NCBI GenBank assembly: GCA_017798125.1
Contig: CP059070.1
Location: 2,756,423 to 2,820,422, forward strand
Source of the DNA: Cryomorphaceae bacterium
GTDB taxonomy: Bacteria; Bacteroidota; Bacteroidia; Flavobacteriales; ECT2AJA-044
Length of the DNA: 64,000 nucleotides
Direction of reading: 5' to 3'
Shown here piece after piece: positions 11,322 through 21,317 of the stretch (positions within the stretch are counted from its first letter, which is position 1; the number at the start of each line of letters is the position of its first letter). The translations under genes and the position numbers were made by a program. The notes beneath the pieces are model-generated. The model searched no databases and was not told the DNA's origin. It saw nothing but the letters and a program-made list of their open reading frames with translations.

Positions 11322-14300
11322 TTATCGAATCAAAGTTACATAACCGGAGTATCGAATAGCCTCATCAGCACCTTCTGGTAGGTATTCAATGGCATAAGTA
11401 TAAACTCCTCCTGGCATATCTTCACCTTCAAAGGTACCATCCCATCCAATGGTGGAATCCGTGGTGTAGAATACTTCTTTACCCCAACGATCAAATACGC
11501 GCATTTCATACGGATATTGGTCTACAAAGAGTGCCGAAGGTTTGAAGACTTGATTCTCCGGAATTGAACTCAATGGATTGAAGGCGTTCGGGATAAACAT
11601 TCTAGGATTCTGCTCCACACACGTCAAGTTGGACGTGCTCAGCTCCAGGAATCCATATACATTTCCTGCTCCTTCAATCGCCTCCACATAGTAGCAGAAC
11701 TGTCCATTTCCTTGTTGGCCTAAGAAGGTGGTATTCAAGTTATCGATCCAAGTGGTTGTATTACCCGGAACGTTCGCCAACGGAGTCATATTCGGAATAC
11801 CGTCAATCCAACGATAAATGTTGTAGGATTCTACCCCACCATCCCAGTAACGATATGCGTTCCAAGATAGCTCATTAGTCAGATTCGCATTTGCGACAAC
11901 ATCGAGGTGAATGGTATTGGAAGTGTCCGAAATCAACACATCAGCTCCACAATCATCCACAGCAACAACGCGGTAGTAATATTCCTGCAGATTGAAATTG
12001 GCGGTAAGATCTTGGAATTGAATCTCGGAACCGGTTAAAGGCTGAGGTACCAAGCCAACTTGAGAATAAGGGCCGGCCAATCCAAAGGATCGTTCAATTC
12101 GATGTTCAATAACGTCAGCAACCGTATCCACATAGACTTCCATGTCGACCAAGTTGGCCGTGATATCCACAGTCACAAACTTCATGTACTCCCACTGAGG
12201 CGCTAAAGGAGCGTCAGCAAATATGCACAGCTGATTCGATCGGGAAGTCTCCGCCCCAGTTCCAACCGCTTCAATGTAGTAGCAGTAGCTGCTGAAAGGA
12301 GTTAAGTTCGCATGCAAAAAAGTCGTATCACCAGCAACGGTCGTTCCAAGCAACGTTACTGGACCGCTATTCTCACTGACATAGATATTGTACGAAGCCA
12401 TTGGGAAACCTACATAGCTGGTCCACCACAAACTGTCCGCATAAGCACATGCATCGAGCTCGTTACTCAAATGCATAGTGGTTTGAATACTCGAAACAGG
12501 GGAGCGATTATCACAACTATCTACGACGGCCACACCATAGGATTCAGGTCCATTGGCCGCATTACTATTGAGGTTGACGTAGGTAGTTTGAGATAAATCA
12601 AACACAGTATCGATGGGGTTCCACGCCGAATTAATCGCATCCCACGTGTAAATAATGTAGTATACCGCATCCGTTGCTGTAGTCGCTTGGTATGAAATAC
12701 TTGCCAAGTTATTGTTGATATCCACCGTGGCGCTGTCCGCGGGACTCACATTAGGAGGAGTCAAATCAGCCAATTGCGCTCCGTCCACATTTGATTGAGA
12801 ATTACAGTTTCTCGACGTATCCTGAGTCTCTACTCGGTAATTGATGAATTCATTGCACAAGTTCACTGTATCAGAATAAGCAGTCGTTTGTGTTGAATCA
12901 AGCAATGACCAAGTACCCGCAGGGAATTCGCGGTAGATGTAGTAGTATCCCGTTGACGTAGCTGGTAGCCCACCCGGGAAAGGAGAGTTCCACGTCAAGT
13001 TCGCAACTGAACCTGGAGGTGGTGCTGCAACGGTAAGCTCAATCGGAGAAATGGTATCATTTGGTTGTGATAAGAAGCCACAACCGGTTGATTGACGTAC
13101 AATATAATTTCCTCCACCAGGTGCACCAACGTGGGTAAACGTGTTCACGGTAGGATCGGGTATGGTTCCAATCTGACCATATCCCCCACCCCCAACGGGT
13201 TGATGGTAGATGATATACTCATTAAATACCAGTCCGGTATCCAATGGTGGCGTCCAGTCCAGTTCCACATCTCCGTTGGCCAACGTTCGAATACACTTCA
13301 CTTCAGCAGGGTCGCTCACCCCAGGAAGAACGGTTACCTGGAAAGTACCATAGAAAAATGCAGGTGCATTACAGAAGTCATCGGAAGCCCGGAGAAGGAA
13401 AGTATAGGTATTGCTCGAAGCACATGCATTGCTGTAGTTCAAGTTGGAACAATCCGTATTCCACGTAAATGTCGTTGCCGAACCAATGGGATTCGTAATC
13501 GGTGTTGCCGGATTCAACGTAGCACACGGAGGCTGCAAACAGCCCGTAGTGGTGCTTGTAAATCCTGCCCCAAACTGAGCCCCAGAAGCTAGGATGGTTA
13601 CGTTCTGGATTGGACTTGGGGTACCCGCAGGCTGAGGATCAAAGTCCGAAGCTTGCATGTTAAACGTTACCGTTTGTCCTGCAAATACAGTATCCACAAA
13701 CAAGGATGGAGTCACCGGCGTAAAGGTCGAAGCCGAGATGGTCACCTGAGGCGGGTTATTCGTCAAACCACCAGGAAGGCCCGGACAGTCCGCACCACCT
13801 AGATAGGTCGTCTGAAGATCACGGAAGACCTCAGCAATTTTTTGACCGCATCGCCATGCTTCAACTCGAACCACACTCACGTATGATCCTGGAGTATAAT
13901 TGGTCAAACTCACTTCACCCGAATTGTTGTTCAGGGTTGCGCCAGTATTGTTGGCATTTTGCGTTGGTCCTGGAAATGGGCTATTGAAAGAATATCCAGC
14001 GACAAAGGTAAAGGCTGTTGCTGGCCAAGGATTGTCCCGAAGTGGTTGATCCCAATCGTAGTAGAGGGAATCCAAATCCGAGTCAAATGCGTTCTGGTTG
14101 TAGGTAAATGGGAAACCCGTACAAAGCACCGTAGCTGGACTTTCCAGGAAAATTGGCGAGCTATCGTAGCAAGGATCGGCTGGGTTCGCATTCGGTGCAC
14201 CGACAGGTGTATATGGATACATGATCGCGCGAAGCGTGTGACCTGTAGAACCTCCACCGGTCAGAATCAGGTTGTCAATGGCTCCGTTGCGGCAGCAATC

Positions 14301-14669
14301 GTCCCAGGTAAACACCCAGCCGTTCGCTGGCGGCGTACCTGTAAGTGTAACCGGGTTTGAGATGTATACGTACTCCTCCGCTGAACCAGCTGTTGGATTC
14401 GAACACGGAAATCCACAGGGTGGTGAAATATCGGTTTGAGAAATGAAATTACAGATGATAGTGTTAGGGAATGATCCGTAGTTCCAAATGTTCAGGGTTT
14501 GTGCTGATGTTTGCCCAGGAATACCGTTACAATCACGGTAAACTTTCAGGGTGAAAACATACTGACCATTGGCCTGACATTCCCAAGTAATTTCTCCTCC
14601 CATAATGTGAGAAGCAGAGGCTCCTGTCCAAAGGAAGACCGAGGCCAACAAAACGAGTAGTTTCTTCAT
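11322..14669 (-). CDS. Giant secreted protein with gliding-motility-type C-terminal domain (T9SS)
   Basis: 1115 aa from ATG 14669. An in-frame TTG at 14696 would add nine residues, but MKKLLVLLASVFLWTG is a standard signal peptide, so I prefer the shorter form. After cleavage the protein begins SHIMGGEITWECQ, followed by beta-rich repeats. The C-terminal type B sorting domain has 'FIPNAFNPLS', 'RVFDRWGKEVF', 'GWDGTFEGEDMPGGVYTYAIEY' and final LIR. It is a paralogue of the downstream gene across its whole length, so the pair arose by tandem duplication. Expected to be exported by the T9SS to the cell surface, with a role in adhesion or gliding inferred from the domain only. Confidence 0.9.
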   Translation of the reverse strand: MKKLLVLLASVFLWTGASASHIMGGEITWECQANGQYVFTLKVYRDCNGIPGQTSAQTLNIWNYGSFPNTIICNFISQTDISPPCGFPCSNPTAGSAEEYVYISNPVTLTGTPPANGWVFTWDDCCRNGAIDNLILTGGGSTGHTLRAIMYPYTPVGAPNANPADPCYDSSPIFLESPATVLCTGFPFTYNQNAFDSDLDSLYYDWDQPLRDNPWPATAFTFVAGYSFNSPFPGPTQNANNTGATLNNNSGEVSLTNYTPGSYVSVVRVEAWRCGQKIAEVFRDLQTTYLGGADCPGLPGGLTNNPPQVTISASTFTPVTPSLFVDTVFAGQTVTFNMQASDFDPQPAGTPSPIQNVTILASGAQFGAGFTSTTTGCLQPPCATLNPATPITNPIGSATTFTWNTDCSNLNYSNACASSNTYTFLLRASDDFCNAPAFFYGTFQVTVLPGVSDPAEVKCIRTLANGDVELDWTPPLDTGLVFNEYIIYHQPVGGGGYGQIGTIPDPTVNTFTHVGAPGGGNYIVRQSTGCGFLSQPNDTISPIELTVAAPPPGSVANLTWNSPFPGGLPATSTGYYYIYREFPAGTWSLLDSTQTTAYSDTVNLCNEFINYRVETQDTSRNCNSQSNVDGAQLADLTPPNVSPADSATVDINNNLASISYQATTATDAVYYIIYTWDAINSAWNPIDTVFDLSQTTYVNLNSNAANGPESYGVAVVDSCDNRSPVSSIQTTMHLSNELDACAYADSLWWTSYVGFPMASYNIYVSENSGPVTLLGTTVAGDTTFLHANLTPFSSYCYYIEAVGTGAETSRSNQLCIFADAPLAPQWEYMKFVTVDITANLVDMEVYVDTVADVIEHRIERSFGLAGPYSQVGLVPQPLTGSEIQFQDLTANFNLQEYYYRVVAVDDCGADVLISDTSNTIHLDVVANANLTNELSWNAYRYWDGGVESYNIYRWIDGIPNMTPLANVPGNTTTWIDNLNTTFLGQQGNGQFCYYVEAIEGAGNVYGFLELSTSNLTCVEQNPRMFIPNAFNPLSSIPENQVFKPSALFVDQYPYEMRVFDRWGKEVFYTTDSTIGWDGTFEGEDMPGGVYTYAIEYLPEGADEAIRYSGYVTLIR

Positions 14670-14799
14670 AGGTAGACGCTTCTGATAACCAGGCAAGCTG
14701 TAAAGTTAATTATTTGTAATCCTTTAACCTAAAGCTCTGCCCTGAGCTGTTTCATGATCGGTTTTCAAGACAAACGCAAGAATTGCTCAAATCGTTGGT

Positions 14800-16038
14800 T
14801 TAGGTCCACATCCAGATTAAAAAGAATGCAGAAAAAAGACTTAATAATACGACTCCAACCCACCCGTAGATTCGCCAGCCCACGCCGAGACGGCCATCTC
14901 CCGTGACTTCTTCCCCAGTCATGGCCCGAAGGTTCAAATAAGCGATAACCGGAGCAAAAACGAAGCTCAAGGTTGTCGCAAAATCCACAAGTGACTTCAA
15001 CGATGTAACAAAGGCGAAAATGATCAGATAGCTCCCTCCTGCAAGCACCAGAAGAAAAGCTGGGTCAAACTGCCGGGGAAGCGGTTTATCTCGGAGTTGT
15101 AGGGATATTTCACGGAGGGTTCTGGCATATCCATCAAATACCGTAACCGTCGTAGACAACATGACGGTAAAGGCCGAAAGAGCAATCACCCACCTAAATT
15201 CTTCACCCAGGCTAAAGGTATATAAGGAAACGATTTGATCCGCAAACGCCACCGCAGAGCTCGAAAACTCAGTTCCCGTTCCGTACATCAAATAAGCGCC
15301 AAGGGACAAGAAGCAGAGCGCCAAGACCGCTGAAATTAGATAGCCAATGCGAAACTCGACCAGCACCTCTCGAACGGTCGGTCGGTAACCGGTCTGACGA
15401 ATCCTGGCCAAGGTCCACAGGCTATTCCAAACGGAAAGATCCACGGCCGTAGGCATCCAGCCCATAAGGGCAATCGTAAAGGCAAGGGTTGAATGTTCCC
15501 AGAAGCCCGGCGCCTCAACGGCGCGATGGTCCACTACCGGTCCGTGAATCATCGTCAGCACAAATACAGCAACCGTACTTAATAGAAGAAAAATAGAAAC
15601 CACTTTCATCAGCCCATCCAAGGCATTGAACCTCCCGATCAGCAATAGCGCAACAACTGCAAGAAAGAGCAGACCGGTCATATTGGCCATGGAAATGGAC
15701 AGTCCCAGTAGATTATTCAAGATTCCGGCACAGACAAAACTGACCGCAGCGGTAACGGCAAACATGGAGCCCAGTGTTATGAAGAGGTAGACGTAAACCG
15801 CCCATCGGCCTACTCTCCGATACCCCGCCAACAGCGAAGTCCCGGTGGAAACGGCATATCGAGAACCGAACTCGAAGAATGGAAATTTAATCACATTGGC
15901 CAACAAGACGGCTCCGACCAGCAAAAAGCCGTAGGTCGCTCCGGCACGAGTACTCTGGACCAAGTGACTCACGCCTATCGCAGCGGAGGCAAAGAGTATT
16001 CCCGGACCTAGCGTCTTGAGAAAATTCTGAAGTTTCAC
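14800..16038 (-). CDS. Nramp-family divalent metal transporter
   Basis: 412 aa from GTG 16038, whose first base overlaps the stop of the preceding gene (GTGA). A start 54 bp further upstream would lie inside that gene and add an unrelated 18-residue tail, so the overlap start is preferred. About eleven hydrophobic segments are visible. The first carries 'LGPGILFASAAIGVSHLVQSTRAG', which resembles the Nramp TM1 'DPGN' region but with the metal-binding Asp and Asn replaced (GPGILFA). This is the divergent Nramp-like type often found in Bacteroidota, so the ion is uncertain. It ends the mnmA-subtilase-monooxygenase operon. Confidence 0.8.
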   Translation of the reverse strand: MKLQNFLKTLGPGILFASAAIGVSHLVQSTRAGATYGFLLVGAVLLANVIKFPFFEFGSRYAVSTGTSLLAGYRRVGRWAVYVYLFITLGSMFAVTAAVSFVCAGILNNLLGLSISMANMTGLLFLAVVALLLIGRFNALDGLMKVVSIFLLLSTVAVFVLTMIHGPVVDHRAVEAPGFWEHSTLAFTIALMGWMPTAVDLSVWNSLWTLARIRQTGYRPTVREVLVEFRIGYLISAVLALCFLSLGAYLMYGTGTEFSSSAVAFADQIVSLYTFSLGEEFRWVIALSAFTVMLSTTVTVFDGYARTLREISLQLRDKPLPRQFDPAFLLVLAGGSYLIIFAFVTSLKSLVDFATTLSFVFAPVIAYLNLRAMTGEEVTGDGRLGVGWRIYGWVGVVLLSLFSAFFLIWMWT

Positions 16039-16991
16039 GAGGAGCTCGCCATTTGGCCTATGCAACGGCAGGCTTCTTTGAACTCGGTCCAAATTTGATT
16101 GACAATTTCCGCGGCTGGCTTAATATCGCGAATGTGGCCGCTCACCTGACCGATCTCCAATTCACCTTCGTCCAAATCTCCTTCGAACATACCTCGTTTC
16201 GCTCGTGCTCTGCCGAGAATTTCTTTGAGCTCGTCCACCGAAGCGCACCTGGAATAGGCCTCTTGAATGTCGTTGAAGAACTTATTTCGAATGAGCCGAA
16301 CGGGTGCGAGCTCCTTTAGGGTTAAGGTGGTCGCTCCTTCAGGCGCTTCCACTACAGTATTCTTGAAGTTGACATGCGCCGAGCTCTCCTCAGAGGCAAC
16401 AAATCGGCTTCCCACTTGGACTCCTTCGGCACCAAGGCAGAATACAGCGGCCATGGCATTTCCATCTCCAATGCCTCCCGCAGCAATGACTGGAATGTCT
16501 AAGGCAGCCTTTACCATGGGAATCAAGCAAAGGGTCGTTGTCTCCTCCCGGCCATTATGACCTCCGGCCTCAAAGCCCTCGGCAACAACCGCATCCACTC
16601 CTGCCTCTTGGGCCTTCAGTGCAAACCGGACATTGCTGACGACGTGAATGACTTTGATTCCTTTGCTCTTGAGGTGGGCCGTCCAGGTTTTTGGATTTCC
16701 GGCAGAAGTGAATACAACTTGTACACCTTCTTCAACAATGATCTCCATGAGTTGATCGATGTCCGGATAAAGCATCGGGACGTTGACCCCAAAGGGTTTA
16801 TCGGTGGCCGCTTTGCACCTTTGAATATGGGTACGCAGAATATCGGGATACATACTCCCGGCTCCTATAATGCCCAAACCACCAGCATTGCTGACCGCGC
16901 TGGCCAATTCCCATCCCGAACACCAGATCATTCCGGCTTGGATGATCGGCAATTCAATTCCTAAAAGTTGGGTGATTCTATTGTCCTCCAT
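16035..16991 (-). CDS. Nitronate monooxygenase / FMN-dependent enoyl reductase-like protein
   Basis: 318 aa TIM-barrel flavoprotein. Visible motifs are PIIQAGMIW at the N-terminus, AEGFEAGGHNG (with the His used as catalytic base in nitronate monooxygenases), PVIAAGGIGDG and the FMN phosphate loop GAEGVQVGSRF. The family includes nitronate monooxygenases, which oxidise alkyl nitronates, and FabK-type enoyl-ACP reductases; sequence alone does not separate them here. It overlaps the subtilase gene by 14 bp upstream and the Nramp gene by 4 bp downstream, so it is translated from the same message. Confidence 0.85.
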   Translation of the reverse strand: MEDNRITQLLGIELPIIQAGMIWCSGWELASAVSNAGGLGIIGAGSMYPDILRTHIQRCKAATDKPFGVNVPMLYPDIDQLMEIIVEEGVQVVFTSAGNPKTWTAHLKSKGIKVIHVVSNVRFALKAQEAGVDAVVAEGFEAGGHNGREETTTLCLIPMVKAALDIPVIAAGGIGDGNAMAAVFCLGAEGVQVGSRFVASEESSAHVNFKNTVVEAPEGATTLTLKELAPVRLIRNKFFNDIQEAYSRCASVDELKEILGRARAKRGMFEGDLDEGELEIGQVSGHIRDIKPAAEIVNQIWTEFKEACRCIGQMASSS

Positions 16992-18612
16992 GTCTTCGGA
17001 TCACTTTTTTAACCTCCTGACGCTCGCCATTGGCCCACCATTCCAAAAGGTAGACACCGGCCGGCAGGTCGGAAGGTAAAGATAACCGAAGATAATAGTC
17101 GCCTCCAAAAGCCACATCGGAGATTCGTTGACCGTGAATGGTCGAGAGGCGAAAGACCGCATCTGATGAAACCGGTCCACTCAGCACAATATTCAATTCG
17201 TTGACAAAGGGGTTCGGAAAAACATTCCAAGGATCCCGCACCACAGCTAAGCTGTCCGTAGCGTTCAACAACAGCTCATAAGCCAATCCGTAATCTGGTA
17301 TCCCATAGCCCATCTCATTGTTGGGTCTTTGAGCTAAGTGCGCACTGGCTTCAACCGCCTTCATCACCTTCCAGTTGCTGTGTTCGGGTAGTCTTCCCCA
17401 CAGAGCGGCCGTCATTCCCGTGATCACCGGAGCTGAAAAACTGGTTCCATTCCCACGAGCAGTTCCTCCATTCAACGTGGCGATGGTAGCCTGCTCCCCA
17501 AGGGCAGTGACGTTCGGTTTGATACGTCCGTCATAAGTGGGACCCACGGAGCTAAACGAAGCGTATTCCTCATCTCGATTGACGGCACCAATGGAAAAAA
17601 CGGAGTCTCCATCGGCCGGAGCACCCATGTATCGCCATGAGCTCTGCGCGTAGTTCCCGTTGCTATTGACCACCAAAATCCCTTTACTGGCAGCCATATC
17701 TGCCCCTCGCGTTACGATGGTCGTGTTGCCGTCCATGTCTTCATAGGTGTAGCCCACATCCCCGTCGAACCGAGTATAGCCTAGACTCGAATTGATCAAA
17801 TCTGCTCCGGCGGAGTCCGCCCATTCCGCACCGGCCACCCAATTGTCTTCTTCCACCATCGTTTCTGATCCTGTATCTTCCGTTCGGGCAAGGAGGTAAT
17901 TTGCATCTGGAGCCGTTCCAATCATTACGCCGGGCTCATTAGCGGCCATTATACTCCATACAAAGGTCCCATGAGTGCTGGAAACGTAGACGGAATCGCC
18001 TCCGTCCACAAAATCTTTAACGCCCACCAATCGACCAGATTCTCGGACATGATCAAAAACAGCCATGCCTTCTGCACCGAAGAAACCGCCGTCTAAGACA
18101 GCTATGGTCATGCCTTCACCGCGATACCCTGCTGCATGAAGGCCCAACCCGTTAATCATCTCAATTTGCTGAAGCGCATCTCCATAATCCGCATCGCTGG
18201 AGCCGAATGCCTTGGACGGAGGAAGGTCCTCATCACCGAGCTCATAGCTCCATTGACGAACCGGTTCTACTCGATCAACAAAATCGGGAAGGTTACGCCG
18301 GTTCCAGCGCTGAAAGGCATCATCTGCGCGGACGGATACCGCATTGAGCCAATGGCTGTGCTGGACGATTTGGAGTCCATCGGCCCGTAGGGCCAAAATA
18401 TAGTCCTCGAAAACGGGAAGATCAGAAGCCGTCCACGAAATGTTCTGCCGCTCGCGGCGCTCGATGGCTCGGTCCGAATAGTGATCGGTTACCCGTTCGA
18501 TGCGGTCCGCGACGGGACCTCGATCGCTGAAGAAGATCCACATTTTACCTGAATCCTGCGCTCCAACGATGGACGCGGCACTCAAGGCCAGAATGAGGAA
18601 CCAACTTTTCAT
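16978..18612 (-). CDS. Secreted S8 (subtilisin-like) serine protease with T9SS tail
   Basis: 544 aa. A signal peptide (1-18) is followed by a propeptide-like region. The S8 catalytic triad is visible: Asp174 in IAVLDGG, His214 in STHGTFV and Ser391 in GNGTSFSAP. The last 80 residues ('VFPNPFVNELNIVL', 'LPAGVYLLEWW', basic end) match the T9SS type A sorting domain. It is therefore an extracellular or surface protease. Residues 74-78 (ALRAD) are encoded by an exact copy of the iterated palindromic word (18378-18394), in the region before the protease domain. It starts at the base after the mnmA stop, within one operon. Confidence 0.92.
   Translation of the reverse strand: MKSWFLILALSAASIVGAQDSGKMWIFFSDRGPVADRIERVTDHYSDRAIERRERQNISWTASDLPVFEDYILALRADGLQIVQHSHWLNAVSVRADDAFQRWNRRNLPDFVDRVEPVRQWSYELGDEDLPPSKAFGSSDADYGDALQQIEMINGLGLHAAGYRGEGMTIAVLDGGFFGAEGMAVFDHVRESGRLVGVKDFVDGGDSVYVSSTHGTFVWSIMAANEPGVMIGTAPDANYLLARTEDTGSETMVEEDNWVAGAEWADSAGADLINSSLGYTRFDGDVGYTYEDMDGNTTIVTRGADMAASKGILVVNSNGNYAQSSWRYMGAPADGDSVFSIGAVNRDEEYASFSSVGPTYDGRIKPNVTALGEQATIATLNGGTARGNGTSFSAPVITGMTAALWGRLPEHSNWKVMKAVEASAHLAQRPNNEMGYGIPDYGLAYELLLNATDSLAVVRDPWNVFPNPFVNELNIVLSGPVSSDAVFRLSTIHGQRISDVAFGGDYYLRLSLPSDLPAGVYLLEWWANGERQEVKKVIRRHGGQ
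18378..18394 (-). repeat. Iterated palindromic word, copy in the subtilase gene
   Basis: GGCCCTACGGGCCGATG on the minus strand. The gene frame is GCC CTA CGG GCC GAT, giving Ala-Leu-Arg-Ala-Asp within 'YILALRADGLQ' of the S8 protease. Confidence 0.85.
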
Positions 18613-19809
18613 TTATTCGCTGATGACACCAGAGCCGATCAGTTCGTCGCCAATGTACCAGGCGGCGAATTGGCCAGGGGTGATGGCGCTTTGCTTCTCG
18701 TCAAAAATCACATACAACCCGTGGTCGCGCATGTAGAGCGTTGCTCCGCGAAGGGGTTGACGATAGCGGAAACGGGCATCGACCCGTAGCTCTTCACCCG
18801 GAGCCAGACGCAAATCCTCGCGTACCCAGTGCACCTCTTCGGTTTTGATGAAGAGACCGGCCCGCCAAAGGCCAGGGTGCTCGTGGCTTTGTCCTGTGTA
18901 GATCACGTTCTCATCTACATCTGTCCCCACCACAAAGAGCGGTTCCGCCGTACCTCCCACGGCCAAGCCTTTTCGCTGACCAATGGTGAAGTAATGTGCT
19001 CCGGAATGCTCGCCCACTACTTTTCCATCACGTCGCTCGTACCGGAAGGGTTTGCTTTGATGAGCTAACCACGCATCGCGATCCTCATCAGAAGGCTCTG
19101 TCCCCTCGGCATATACTTCGGCATCTGGAGCGATCTCCAAAATTTCTCCCGTTTTGGGCTTGAGCTGCTGTTGTAAAAAGTCAGGAAGACGAACCTTACC
19201 GATAAAGCAAAGGCCTTGGGAGTCCTTCTTCTCCGCAGTCACAAGGTCCAGTTCTTTAGCCAAACGTCGCACTTCGGGTTTTTCCAAATGGCCAATGGGG
19301 AAAAGGGCCTTCGAAAGCTGCTCTTGACTGAGTTGACAAAGGAAATAGCTTTGGTCCTTATTCGGATCTTGACCCTTAAGTAGATGATGTACGGGCTGAC
19401 CCGCCTTGTCCAGCGTCGTGATCTTGCGGCAGTAGTGCCCGGTTGCCACAAAATCGGCATTGAGCTTCATGGCCGCTTTCAAAAAGGTGTCAAACTTGAT
19501 TTCGCGGTTGCACAAGACATCTGGATTCGGCGTTCTTCCATGCTCGTATTCGTAGAACATGTAGTCCACAATTCGCTCCTTGTACTCTTCGCTCAAGTCA
19601 ATGACCTGAAAGGGAATACCGAGCTTTTCAGCGACCAACATGGCGTCGTTCGAATCCTCCACCCAGGGGCATTCGGCATCGATGATCACACTGTCATCTA
19701 CCCAATTGCGCATAAACAGTCCGATCACCTCATGCCCTTGCTCAATGAGCAAATGCGCCGCAACGCTGCTGTCCACGCCTCCACTAAGTCCTACTACTAC
19801 TCTTGCCAT
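18613..19809 (-). CDS. mnmA: tRNA-specific 2-thiouridylase MnmA
   Basis: 398 aa. It places sulfur on U34 of tRNAs for Glu, Gln and Lys, using ATP and a persulfide relay. The PP-loop GLSGGVDSS is at 8-15. The two catalytic cysteines are Cys100 ([10 protein letters not shown]) and Cys201 (GLCFIGK), and the C-terminal beta-barrel ([10 protein letters not shown]) is present. It overlaps the stop of the MORN-type gene by one base and abuts the subtilase gene, so all three are co-transcribed. The shared operon with a secreted protease does not suggest a functional link beyond transcription. Confidence 0.97.
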   Translation of the reverse strand: MARVVVGLSGGVDSSVAAHLLIEQGHEVIGLFMRNWVDDSVIIDAECPWVEDSNDAMLVAEKLGIPFQVIDLSEEYKERIVDYMFYEYEHGRTPNPDVLCNREIKFDTFLKAAMKLNADFVATGHYCRKITTLDKAGQPVHHLLKGQDPNKDQSYFLCQLSQEQLSKALFPIGHLEKPEVRRLAKELDLVTAEKKDSQGLCFIGKVRLPDFLQQQLKPKTGEILEIAPDAEVYAEGTEPSDEDRDAWLAHQSKPFRYERRDGKVVGEHSGAHYFTIGQRKGLAVGGTAEPLFVVGTDVDENVIYTGQSHEHPGLWRAGLFIKTEEVHWVREDLRLAPGEELRVDARFRYRQPLRGATLYMRDHGLYVIFDEKQSAITPGQFAAWYIGDELIGSGVISE

Positions 19810-20495
19810 TACAAATCCTCCGCTTCTATTTCCTTTCCGCGGTCATACAATACCTTACGGACGGGCTTTTTGTTCTCATAGAAGATCCACCATCCGTCCT
19901 TCTCACCTTGATAATACTTGCCCTTCGAGTCCATATCCCCCGTTGGATTATAGTATTCAGCCACTCCCGCTAAGGCTCCATGATCATAAGTGCCTGCGGC
20001 ACGAAGCGTACCATCGTCGTAATAGATTCGCCAATCTCCATGGAGTTCACCCATCTCGTAATGCGTGATCTCCGCAACTGCACTGTCCGTGTAGAAGGAG
20101 TACTGTTTTCCGTCCTGAACTCCGTCCACATAATGCTCCTGGGAGACAAAGTTCCCGCGCGCATCCCAGTAATTCCACTGACCAATTTTGAAGGTATCCA
20201 CGTAGCTTCCTTGCGCAAAGAGTTTTCCGGTAACGTGATACATGGTCGCATAGCAGTCCCCTGGCCCTACGCCGTACTCTTTGACCGCAGCTTTGGCCCC
20301 ATCGGGATAATAAAAGGTGAACGTACCAACTTCTTCGCCATGCTCAAAGGTGCCCTCATAGCGAACTCCTCCGTCCTTGAAATTCTTTTTCCAGGGACCG
20401 TGACGACGGCCTTCAGCATCGAGTTCGTTGAAACTCGGCTGCGCGCAAATCCATCCGCCCGTGAGGGCGAAAAATAAGGTGATGAAGTGCTTCAT
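19809..20495 (-). CDS. Secreted MORN/YwqK-repeat protein
   Basis: 228 aa from ATG 20495; a GTG two codons upstream (20501) is possible. A signal peptide (about 1-19, cut near CAQ) is followed by about eight repeats of the form 'G.W..Y..DG....G.Y..G...G' (for example [43 protein letters not shown]). These are MORN-like beta-hairpin repeats of the YwqK family. Database names call this an antitoxin, but nothing here supports a toxin pair. First gene of the mnmA operon, with a perfect -7 box 10 bp upstream of the ATG, so the mRNA leader is very short or absent. Confidence 0.8.
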   Translation of the reverse strand: MKHFITLFFALTGGWICAQPSFNELDAEGRRHGPWKKNFKDGGVRYEGTFEHGEEVGTFTFYYPDGAKAAVKEYGVGPGDCYATMYHVTGKLFAQGSYVDTFKIGQWNYWDARGNFVSQEHYVDGVQDGKQYSFYTDSAVAEITHYEMGELHGDWRIYYDDGTLRAAGTYDHGALAGVAEYYNPTGDMDSKGKYYQGEKDGWWIFYENKKPVRKVLYDRGKEIEAEDL

Positions 20496-20505
20496 TTTCA
20501 CCGTG

Positions 20506-20513
20506 CAAAGATA
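20506..20513 (-). promoter_or_regulatory. -7 box of the MORN-mnmA-subtilase operon
   Basis: TATCTTTG on the minus strand is a perfect TAnnTTTG. It lies 4 nt before a GTG and 10 nt before the ATG of the first gene, so transcription should begin essentially at the coding sequence. Confidence 0.65.
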
Positions 20514-20519
20514 CGGAAA

Positions 20520-21284
20520 CTACTTGGTGCAGAAGTAGATGATCTCTCGTCCGGGCAATGCGTAGTAACGCTGCTTTTCGGGACCGAGCTCCTCTAAGAA
20601 TTGGTCTTCCTTCACGTTGAAGCCCGCCTTGGCCAAACGCTTACCGTAGTCTCTACCGTACAAACGCACGTGATCGCTTTGCCAGTATACGCGCTCCCGT
20701 TCTTTGGGATCCGTAATGGTAGGATCTTCCAAGGTCTCTTCGCGATCGTAGTCTTGTGGCACCTGCATAATGGCCCATCCACCCGGCTTGAGGACCCGGT
20801 GAATTTCGCTCATACATTTGATGTCGTCGTCTACATGCTCCATTACGTGATTGCACACGACAACGTCAAAACTATTCTCTGGAAAAGGAATGTCGTGAAT
20901 GTCCATCTTGACCTTGGCCAAGGGACTTTCGATGTCCGCCGTCACGTATTCAATGTTAGGTGCTTCTTCGAAGTGATCCATGAAGCAGAGCTCTGGAGCA
21001 ACGTGCAAGAAGCGTACTTCTTCTGAAAAGAGGTTGGTCTTTTCTTTAAAGTAGAGCCAAAGGAGTCGGTGACGTTCTAATGAAAGACTGTCTGGACAGA
21101 GTGCATTATCTCTTGGCTTCAATCGTCCGTAGGGCAAAAACTTGCGGTAGGTGCGGCCATTGACCGGACACATGACGTTGTTTCCACGATAAAAAACGGA
21201 AATAACCCGAAGCCCAATGTGGCTCACGCGCTGTAAATGCTTGCGGGGCACATATCGGATCAACCAAGAGATGATTTTTTTCAT
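20520..21284 (-). CDS. Class I SAM-dependent methyltransferase
   Basis: 254 aa from ATG 21284. A TTG three codons upstream lies inside the promoter -7 box and cannot be the start. The Rossmann core shows VTADIESPLAKVKMDIHDIPF, then FDVVVCNHVMEHVDD (motif II) and 'LKPGGWAIMQVP' (motif III), as in methyltransferase type 11/25 enzymes. The acceptor is unknown. Just upstream on the same strand are two family-2 glycosyltransferases, so it could act on a surface glycan or lipid, by context only. It has its own promoter at 21291-21298. Confidence 0.85.
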   Translation of the reverse strand: MKKIISWLIRYVPRKHLQRVSHIGLRVISVFYRGNNVMCPVNGRTYRKFLPYGRLKPRDNALCPDSLSLERHRLLWLYFKEKTNLFSEEVRFLHVAPELCFMDHFEEAPNIEYVTADIESPLAKVKMDIHDIPFPENSFDVVVCNHVMEHVDDDIKCMSEIHRVLKPGGWAIMQVPQDYDREETLEDPTITDPKERERVYWQSDHVRLYGRDYGKRLAKAGFNVKEDQFLEELGPEKQRYYALPGREIIYFCTK

Positions 21285-21290
21285 AAGGCG

Positions 21291-21298
21291 CAAAAATA
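21291..21298 (-). promoter_or_regulatory. -7 box of the methyltransferase gene (leaderless)
   Basis: TATTTTTG on the minus strand, then CGCCTT and the ATG at 21284. With the normal 5-8 nt from box to start point, transcription would begin at or next to the A of the ATG. Confidence 0.6.
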
Positions 21299-21317
21299 CA
21301 AAAGATTAGGGGCTTTA

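Noticed and set aside
14733..14748. Short hairpin AGCTC/GAGCT after the giant gene region
   Set aside because: Only five pairs and no T run on either strand; too weak to call a terminator.
21126..21142. CCCTACGG sequence in the methyltransferase gene
   Set aside because: Read in a different frame (FLPYGRL) with no right arm, so probably chance.
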